38,358 bases of DNA from CAYUYV01 sp050331455 (GTDB lineage: Bacteria; Pseudomonadota; Alphaproteobacteria; JAJFIK01), in NCBI GenBank assembly GCA_050331455.1, contig JBHJGV010000098.1:1-38358 (forward strand), given 5' to 3'. A program made the position numbers and the translations under genes. Shown here one piece after another: positions 31,319 through 38,358 of this stretch. The notes beneath the pieces were generated by a model. It searched no databases and was not told the origin of the DNA. It saw only the letters and a list, made by a program, of their open reading frames with translations. The first letter of the stretch is position 1, and every line of letters begins with the position of its first letter.

Positions 31319-31585
31319 ATGGACACTCTTGATTCGGATATTCAGCGCGTCTTCAAGGATGTGTGGGCTACGGAAAAAGGAACTGAAGCCCCCAAGCTTG
31401 AAGACGACACCGTGCTCCTCGAAAGTGGCCTCGATAGCATCGGCTTTGCGGTTTTCGTCTCTCAGCTTGAAGAGGAACTCGGCTACGATCCCTTCACCCT
31501 TTCGGACGAAGCCTATTATCCGCAGACCTTCAAAGAATTCGTGGATTTCTATCGAAAGCACCGACCTGATGGCCTGTCTCGCTGA
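31319..31585 (+). CDS. Acyl carrier protein
   Basis: A small acidic protein (88 residues) starting MDTLDSDIQRVF. ESGLDSIGF holds the phosphopantetheine attachment Ser40 in the DSIGF form, typical of stand-alone carrier proteins of secondary metabolism and surface decoration rather than the DSLD/DSLT form of fatty acid synthesis. ATG 31319 has CAGGAA upstream. The 3' end overlaps the ligase gene by 17 bases in another frame, so the two are probably made together. Confidence 0.85.
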   Translation: MDTLDSDIQRVFKDVWATEKGTEAPKLEDDTVLLESGLDSIGFAVFVSQLEEELGYDPFTLSDEAYYPQTFKEFVDFYRKHRPDGLSR

Positions 31586-32915
31586 CCGGGCGGCCGCCGC
31601 CCCCCGCGGCGCCGACCAGAGCCTTGTCATCGGTGCCCAAGGTCTGCGGGACACGGCTGCCTTGGCCAAAGGGCCCTCCGCGGCGGCCCTCAAGGCGGGG
31701 TCTCTTGCGATTTACATTGAAGATCCGTGCGCACTCATTGATGTCCTGCTCGGCTTGGACGGTTTCGCCGATGTCCTGTTGCTGATCTCCCATGCCCAGA
31801 CGCCGACGGTCGTTGCCGAACTGGCCCAGGCGGCAGACATGCGCGCCGTCATCACGGACCGGCACGACCTGGCGGGCCCTTGGGACGGTCTGGTGCTCTC
31901 GCCGGGCGACGCGCTGGCCGATACGCGGCCCGAACAGGATCCGGCCCACACCACCCGCTGGCTGATGACAACGTCGGGCACCACGGGACGCCCCAAGATC
32001 ATCGCCCATACGCTGGCCACGCTGGCCCGTACCGTCCGGCCCTTCAATGCGGGCCAGCCGCCGCGCTGGGGACTGCTTTACGATCCGACCCGGTTTGCCG
32101 GCATGCAGGTCACGCTCCAGGCCCTGATCGGCTGCGGCGCCCTCGTGGCGCCCGACACCAGCCTGCCCCTCGCCGAACAGATCGCGTTTTTGGCCGCCCA
32201 TGGGGTGGATCACCTGTCGGCGACGCCCACCCTGTGGCGGCGCCTGCTCATGGTGCCGGGGGTGCGCGCGCTGCCCTTGCGCCAGATCACATTGGGTGGG
32301 GAGATCGTTGATCAGTCGGTGCTGGATGGTCTCAAAGCCGCCTTTCCGGACGCCCGGATCACCCATATCTACGCTTCGACCGAAGTGGGGGTCGGCTTTG
32401 CCGTCAATGACGGCAAGGCCGGCTTCCCGTCCGCCTATCTCGAAAAGGCCCCGGGCGGGATCGCCATGAAGCTGGTTGATGGAATCCTGTGGTTCCGCCC
32501 TCCCGGGCCACGCCAGCCCCAGGGCGACAGCCTCATTCAGGATACGGACGGGTTCATCTGTTCCCAGGACCGGGTGCGCCTCGATGGCGAGCGGGTCATG
32601 TTCCTCGGACGGGACAATGGCTCGATCAATGTGGGCGGTGTGAAGGTTTTCCCCGAACTGGTGGAGCGTCTGATCCAGACCGTTCCCGGTGTCCAATTGG
32701 CCCGGGTGTTTGCCAAGGCCTCGCCCATAACCGGCTCCCTGCTCGTCGCAGAAGTCATGACGGCGCCGGCCGTCGATCAGGCGTCGGTCAAAACTGCCAT
32801 TCTCACCAAATGCCGCGACAGCCTGGAACGCGAAGCAACGCCGGCGGTGATCCGCTTCGTCGACGATCTCCGGGTCAATGCCGCCGGCAAACTGACCCGT
32901 GCCGAAGGGACCTGA
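31569..32915 (+). CDS. Acyl-AMP ligase (ANL superfamily), carrier-protein loading
   Basis: From ATG 31569 the product has 448 residues, shorter than the usual 500-560 because the N-terminal subdomain is reduced. Motif A3 (TTSGTTGRPK, near residue 134), A5 (IYASTEVG), A7 (the CSQDRV aspartate), A8 (GRDNGSINVGGVKVFP) and the A10 lysine (NAAGKLTR, Lys441) are all present, so it should adenylate a carboxylic acid. Its start lies inside the ACP gene (17-base overlap), strongly suggesting it loads that ACP. The acid is unknown. Short members act on small acids, as in D-alanine (Dlt) or hydroxy acid systems. Confidence 0.85.
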   Translation: MACLADRAAAAPRGADQSLVIGAQGLRDTAALAKGPSAAALKAGSLAIYIEDPCALIDVLLGLDGFADVLLLISHAQTPTVVAELAQAADMRAVITDRHDLAGPWDGLVLSPGDALADTRPEQDPAHTTRWLMTTSGTTGRPKIIAHTLATLARTVRPFNAGQPPRWGLLYDPTRFAGMQVTLQALIGCGALVAPDTSLPLAEQIAFLAAHGVDHLSATPTLWRRLLMVPGVRALPLRQITLGGEIVDQSVLDGLKAAFPDARITHIYASTEVGVGFAVNDGKAGFPSAYLEKAPGGIAMKLVDGILWFRPPGPRQPQGDSLIQDTDGFICSQDRVRLDGERVMFLGRDNGSINVGGVKVFPELVERLIQTVPGVQLARVFAKASPITGSLLVAEVMTAPAVDQASVKTAILTKCRDSLEREATPAVIRFVDDLRVNAAGKLTRAEGT

Positions 32916-32916
32916 C

Positions 32917-33660
32917 ATGTCCGATGAAACGGAAACCATGAAGACGGTCCTGGTCACGGGCGTGTCCCGCGGCCTGGGCCTTGCCATCGCCACCCGTCTG
33001 GCTGCGGACGGATACCGGGTCGAAGGCTTGAGCCGTACACGGAGCGAGGCTTATGGCGCCCTGATGTCCCAGCATGGCAATGCCGTGCGGTTCCACGAAT
33101 GCGACGTGCACGATCTCGATGCCATTCCGGGCCTTGTCGGCGAAATCGTCAAGGACAATGGCGGAGCGCTTTGGGGTCTTGTGAACAATGCGGGCATCGG
33201 CACGGACGGCGTTCTGGCCACCATGCATAAGAGCGACATTGAGCGGCTGATCACCGTCAATCTGACGGCGCCGGTCATTTTCTCGAAATATGTCAGCCGG
33301 GGCATGCTCGCCGCCCGGGCCGGCCGGATCATCAACATCTCGTCCATCATCGCCTCGACCGGCTTCAACGGCCTTGCCGTCTATGCCGCGACCAAGGCCG
33401 GCCTTGAAGGTCTCACCCGCTCCCTGTCCCGGGAAATGGGGCGGCGGGGCGTGACAGTCAATTGCGTTGCCCCCGGTTACATGGAAACGGAAATGACCAC
33501 GGGCCTCGATGCGCACCAGATGGCCTCGATCCGCCGGCGTGCGCCCCTGGGCCTGCCCGATCCCGCCGATGCGGCCGGGGCCGTCGCCTATCTCCTTGGT
33601 CCGGATGCCGGGCATGTGACGGGGACCGTGATGACCGTCGACGGTGGCAGCACCGCGTGA
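32917..33660 (+). CDS. SDR ketoreductase, FabG-like
   Basis: The 247-residue protein is a classical SDR: TGVSRGLG near residue 14, NNAG near residue 92, the catalytic Ser in NISSIIAS and YAATK, and a FabG-like end (VTGTVMTVDGGS). The start ATG 32917 is one base after the ligase stop, with AAGGGA upstream, so it belongs to the ACP/ligase operon. It could reduce a 3-oxoacyl group on the ACP or form a hydroxy acid or sugar precursor with NAD(P)H. No ketosynthase is present. Confidence 0.85.
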   Translation: MSDETETMKTVLVTGVSRGLGLAIATRLAADGYRVEGLSRTRSEAYGALMSQHGNAVRFHECDVHDLDAIPGLVGEIVKDNGGALWGLVNNAGIGTDGVLATMHKSDIERLITVNLTAPVIFSKYVSRGMLAARAGRIINISSIIASTGFNGLAVYAATKAGLEGLTRSLSREMGRRGVTVNCVAPGYMETEMTTGLDAHQMASIRRRAPLGLPDPADAAGAVAYLLGPDAGHVTGTVMTVDGGSTA

Positions 33661-33699
33661 TCGTCTAAATGCGGATGGTATCTTGATCGGCGGGGCCCG

Positions 33700-34863
<1,164 letters not shown>

Positions 34864-34942
34864 GGTGGTCCCGTTTCGGAAATCTGACCGACTGGGGGCA
34901 CCCTAAGAGTTCGGGAGATAATCTTCCGTTACGGTTTGCAGA

Positions 34943-35944
34943 TCAGCCCAGGCCGGGCATGACGACAACCTTGCCCACCACGGCCCGGTCGACCAGCAAA
35001 GCCATGGCTTCAACGGTGCGTTCCAGCGGCAATCGGGCGTGTATATGCGGGCGGATGCGGCCTTCTGCCGCCCACTGGTCAATCTGCCGAATGTTCTCGG
35101 CGCCTTTGTCCGGATCGCGCCGTCCGAACTCCCCGGCCCGGACGCCAACCACGGAGAACCCTTTGATCAGCGGCATATTTGCGGTGACGGAGGGAATGCG
35201 CCCGCTGGTGAACCCGATCACCAGCAGCCGCCCGCCCCAGGCGATGCAGCGCACCGATTCGTCGAACACATCGCCGCCCACGGGATCATAAATGACATCC
35301 GCCCCCTGCCCTTCGGTCAGCGCCTTCACCGCGTCTCGGAAGCCGCCGAGACGACCATCCGTCTGCGTATAATTGATCACATGGTCGGCGCCGTAGTCCT
35401 TGACCACCGCAAGCTTGTCGTCCCGGCCGGCGGTGGCAATCACCGTGGCCCCCAGCAGCTTGCCCAGATCGACAGCCGCCAGACCGACCCCGCCGGCGGC
35501 CCCATGGACCAGCAATGTTTCCCCCGCCTGCAGCGCGCCCCGGCGCACAAGGGCCACATAGGCTGTGAGATAAGCGGCCGGATAGGCGCAGGCCTGAGCG
35601 AAATCCATACCCGGCGGCATGGGCCGCACCGCATCCCGCGGTGCGAGTGCAAACGCCGCCATGGCGCCGAAGCGCATGCCCGCCACGACCGGCGTGCCGA
35701 CCGGCAGATCCTCCACGCCCTCTCCCACCGCATCGACCGTGCCTGCGGCTTCGAGGCCTGGCGTGAAGGGCAGATCGGGTTTGAACTGATAGGCCCCACG
35801 GGTCATCAAAACATCCGGAAAATTCACGGACGCCGCCTCGATCCGGATGCGGACGGAGCCCGGCCCGGGTTCCGGCATCGGAACGTCCTTGACCAGGACG
35901 CCGGAGAAGTCTTCGCTCAAGGTTTCGACCACAACAGCCTTCAT
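34943..35944 (-). CDS. NADPH:quinone oxidoreductase family (MDR superfamily)
   Basis: The 333-residue enzyme starts MKAVVVETLSED. SVNFPDVLMTRGAYQ and PFTPGLEAAGTV are typical of the quinone oxidoreductase branch; no structural-zinc cysteines are seen. LLVHGAAGGVGLAA is the NADPH-binding loop. It would reduce quinones or unsaturated carbonyl compounds in the cytoplasm. GGAGGAAG precedes ATG 35944. It lies 38 bases after the TetR gene on the same strand, so it is probably that regulator's target. Confidence 0.88.
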   Translation of the reverse strand: MKAVVVETLSEDFSGVLVKDVPMPEPGPGSVRIRIEAASVNFPDVLMTRGAYQFKPDLPFTPGLEAAGTVDAVGEGVEDLPVGTPVVAGMRFGAMAAFALAPRDAVRPMPPGMDFAQACAYPAAYLTAYVALVRRGALQAGETLLVHGAAGGVGLAAVDLGKLLGATVIATAGRDDKLAVVKDYGADHVINYTQTDGRLGGFRDAVKALTEGQGADVIYDPVGGDVFDESVRCIAWGGRLLVIGFTSGRIPSVTANMPLIKGFSVVGVRAGEFGRRDPDKGAENIRQIDQWAAEGRIRPHIHARLPLERTVEAMALLVDRAVVGKVVVMPGLG

Positions 35945-35982
35945 CGCACGTCTTCCTCCGCTTTTCTTGTTGGGGATCCGCG

Positions 35983-36726
35983 TCAGCCGGACGTCTCGCG
36001 GTCAGGCTTGTCAGGGCCGATTTGGGCCACGGCGACGACCCCGTCGAGGATCAGGCGCGTGGCAAAGCGGGTCGCGCCCTCCACATCGACGGGGTCGCGG
36101 GCCAGCATGCGATCGGCGAGTTCAAAGGCAACGCCGACAATGGCCGCCGTCAGATAGTCCGCGTCGATGTTCGGGGCCAATCCCGACGCGACGGCCGCCT
36201 CGATATCCTGCTGGAGTTCGTCGAAGCCGGCGAGGACTTCCCGCGTGTCCATCCGCACGCGCAGGTGTCCCGCATTGCTGCGCAGGACGTCGTAGCGACC
36301 CTGATCGCTCGCACAGAAGGTGAAAAAGGTCCGGAACATGCCCTCCAGGAACACAGCAAAGCTCGGCGCGCCGGCCCGCACTTCCTTGAGTTGGGGGCGC
36401 ACGGCCAAGGCGTTCTGGTCCATCAAGGCCTCGAACACCTCCTCCTTCGACTTGAAGTAATTGTAGAAGGTGCCGGAGGCGAGGCCGGTCCCGCGGATGA
36501 TGTCGCGTACCGTCGTGGCGCCGTAGCCCTGTTCGCTGAAGACCCGTTTGGCCGCATCCAAGATGGCCTGCCGGTTGGTCGCTTTGTTCTGTTCCCGCCG
36601 CCCCCGCGCTTCCGGGCCCGCACCGTCAGGCGTCATCGCGGTGTCCCGGCCGGAGCCGCCGGCGGCCGCGGCCGATCTGCCACCCGGCGGCGCAGGGCGG
36701 GTCGATGACCGGGATTCAGGGGACAT
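35983..36726 (-). CDS. TetR/AcrR family transcriptional regulator
   Basis: From ATG 36726 (AGGAAAG, 8 bases upstream) the product has 247 residues. A Pro/Ser/Gly-rich lead of about 45 residues precedes the helix-turn-helix: AILDAAKRVFSEQGY, then TTVRDIIRGTGLASGTFYNYF (a turn and recognition helix, split here as TTVRDIIRGTGLAS and GTFYNYF) and KSKEEVFEAL. The helical C-terminal domain should bind a small ligand. An in-frame ATG at 36834 lacks support. It likely represses the quinone oxidoreductase operon and possibly the flavin monooxygenase. The long N-terminal lead is unusual. Confidence 0.87.
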   Translation of the reverse strand: MSPESRSSTRPAPPGGRSAAAAGGSGRDTAMTPDGAGPEARGRREQNKATNRQAILDAAKRVFSEQGYGATTVRDIIRGTGLASGTFYNYFKSKEEVFEALMDQNALAVRPQLKEVRAGAPSFAVFLEGMFRTFFTFCASDQGRYDVLRSNAGHLRVRMDTREVLAGFDELQQDIEAAVASGLAPNIDADYLTAAIVGVAFELADRMLARDPVDVEGATRFATRLILDGVVAVAQIGPDKPDRETSG

Positions 36727-36885
36727 GGGCACGCTTTCCTGGAACACATTTACCGAGCCGAGATAGATCCGGGACCATTCGCGATTCGGGGCTTTGGCCG
36801 CCGGGCTGAGGGCACGCATGATCGGCATGCCCATCCTTCAGAAGACCCCCATCGCCCCGACCGTGCAAGCCATGCCCCTTGGAAC

Positions 36886-38292
36886 TTATGCCGCGGAGGC
36901 CGATCCCTGCGCCGCCGCTCGGGGTGGGACCGGCAGGGCATGGCCTGCCTTGCGGGCCCGGCGCGCGCCCCGATCCTGCTCTTTTTTCAGGTCCCGGACA
37001 TAATCGTCGAAATCGAGCTGCATGGTGTGACGGGCGGATTGATAGAAATGGCCGAGGAATCGCTCTTCGTCCGCCTCGATGGCCTGCCACATGGTGGTTT
37101 CATCGGGCAGGTGATAGGCGCCGCTCAAATAGGCGGCCAGGAAGCGCGCCTGCTGCTCGGCGAAATTGACTAGGGTCGGCAGCGGCTGGGCAAGTCCCAT
37201 GAAGAACAAATCCGGACAGTCCGGACGGATCATGCGCTTGAACAGCTTGATGTGATTGCCGCCGAGGCCGACGGCGGCCTCATCCAGGAAGGGAAAGCGG
37301 ATATTGTAGCCGGTGGCGTAGATGATGACATCGGCGAGCACCTCTGTCCCGTCGGTGAACCGCACGGTCTGGGGCGTGATTTCGGCGATATTGGGTTTGG
37401 GAAGAATGTCGCCGCAGCCGAGCCGGGTGAGGATTTCTCCGGAAACGGAGGGGTGGGCTTCCAGCGGCCTGTGGTCCGGCTTGGGCAGGCCATAGTCTTC
37501 CATCCGGCCCACTGCCCGCTCCAGAACCCGCGCCGCCAGCCAGCGGCGGATCCTTGCAGGAACCCAGGCCGGCGCCGGTGTTTTGTCCGCTGGCCGACCA
37601 TTGATATATTTCGGAAAGATATAAACCCCGCGACGGGCCGACAAGTAAAGCGCCTGCGCAAAAGGTTTCTGGCCCAGTTCGGACGCAATATCCATAGCCG
37701 AATTGCCCATGCCCACGACAACGATCCGTTTACCCCGCATATCATGGGGCTCGAAGGGATTGAGATAGTCGTGGGAATGCATCTGGATCCCGGCGAACCG
37801 GTCCGCGCCGGGAAAGGCCGGGTCGGGCCAGCGGGCGGACCAGTGGTGGCCATTGCACACGAAAACCGCGTCATAGATGTGGCTGCCTGTCGTGCCGTCG
37901 GGGCCCGTCACGGTAACGGTCCACAGACCGTCGGCGCCGCGTTCGCACCAGTCCACGCGGGTGTTGAAACGGATGCGCGGGCGCAGACCAAAATGGTCCA
38001 CATAGGCGTTCATATAGCTGAGCACCTGGCTGTGATGGGGAAAGTCGGGAAAGTCCTCCGGAATGGGATAATCCTCGAAGGCCATCCGGTATTTCGACGT
38101 ATCGATGTGCAGGGACTGGTAGCAGGCGGACAGACCATTGGGATTCTTGTAGACCCAATTGCCCCCGATCTGGTCGCTCATTTCGTAACAGTCGAAATCA
38201 ATCCCCCGGTCCTGCAGCGCCTTGGCGGTGGTGAACCCGCTGCATCCCGCACCGATGATGCAGCATCTCAACGCGTTGGCCCTGGGCGTCAT
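36886..38292 (-). CDS. Flavin-containing monooxygenase
   Basis: The 468-residue product carries GAGCSG near residue 14 (FAD), the FMO fingerprint variant FAGIQMHSHDY near residue 170, and GMGNSAMDIA near residue 200 (NADPH). ATGYN near residue 335 is the usual C-terminal FAD/NADP motif. Such enzymes insert oxygen into N, S or carbonyl substrates (Baeyer-Villiger type). The substrate cannot be named. Its C-terminus is Arg/Ala/Pro-rich (RRARKAGHALPVPP). It lies 159 bases upstream of the TetR gene on the same strand, which hints at a shared detoxification role with the quinone oxidoreductase. Confidence 0.88.
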   Translation of the reverse strand: MTPRANALRCCIIGAGCSGFTTAKALQDRGIDFDCYEMSDQIGGNWVYKNPNGLSACYQSLHIDTSKYRMAFEDYPIPEDFPDFPHHSQVLSYMNAYVDHFGLRPRIRFNTRVDWCERGADGLWTVTVTGPDGTTGSHIYDAVFVCNGHHWSARWPDPAFPGADRFAGIQMHSHDYLNPFEPHDMRGKRIVVVGMGNSAMDIASELGQKPFAQALYLSARRGVYIFPKYINGRPADKTPAPAWVPARIRRWLAARVLERAVGRMEDYGLPKPDHRPLEAHPSVSGEILTRLGCGDILPKPNIAEITPQTVRFTDGTEVLADVIIYATGYNIRFPFLDEAAVGLGGNHIKLFKRMIRPDCPDLFFMGLAQPLPTLVNFAEQQARFLAAYLSGAYHLPDETTMWQAIEADEERFLGHFYQSARHTMQLDFDDYVRDLKKEQDRGARRARKAGHALPVPPRAAAQGSASAA

Positions 38293-38358
38293 GGGTCTCT
38301 CTGCGATCTTTACGTCATGATAAGCGCGAAATCGTCAAACAAGCCACCCCGGGCGTCA

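Overview
The window is a high-GC bacterial chromosomal segment with densely packed genes. Several features suggest an alphaproteobacterium: a short one-domain QueF, an intracellular PhaZ-type PHB depolymerase, a PQQ-dependent dehydrogenase without a multi-span membrane domain, and the exonuclease + ATP-dependent ligase pair of the 'ligase-associated' DNA repair set. No rRNA or tRNA gene, CRISPR array or transposase was found, so a finer placement is not supported. All functions below are read from motifs and family resemblance; no database search was run.

Left part (1-12.9 kb): a surface-glycan region. It holds a sulfotransferase-like gene, a Wzx-type flippase, a large secreted BNR/Asp-box propeller protein, a family 2 glycosyltransferase, a very large GT2-GT4 fusion coupled to a small unknown protein, and a second sulfotransferase-like gene. 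An N-terminally short PHB depolymerase, preceded by a good sigma70-type promoter, sits among them. At the far left, a fragment of about 0.4 kb keeps only the divergent 5' ends of a RidA-like and a YegD-type Hsp70-like gene. Both are cut off after 25-41 codons and now face a DUF6940-like gene and the sulfotransferase.

Middle part (13.1-28.9 kb): mostly housekeeping and metabolic genes. They are queF, a crotonase without the two hydratase glutamates, an L,D-transpeptidase, an SDR, a NYN-domain protein with a PQTGG repeat tail, a GST, a PQQ-dehydrogenase/S9-peptidase operon divergent from an M1 aminopeptidase lipoprotein, a small membrane protein, and the exonuclease/ligase pair without its usual helicase and phosphoesterase neighbours. 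Several 14-15 bp tandem repeats lie in or next to intergenic regions here.

Right part (28.9-38.4 kb): two divergent units share a 359 bp control region. Leftward run an SGNH hydrolase and a family 2 sulfotransferase with overlapping start and stop. Rightward run a hexapeptide acyltransferase, an acyl carrier protein, an acyl-AMP ligase and a ketoreductase-like SDR. Together they resemble an undescribed ACP-dependent decoration module that could activate an acid, load it on the carrier, reduce it and transfer it. The final block runs leftward: a flavin monooxygenase, a TetR regulator, a quinone oxidoreductase, and an odd membrane protein with a response-regulator receiver domain but no kinase core.
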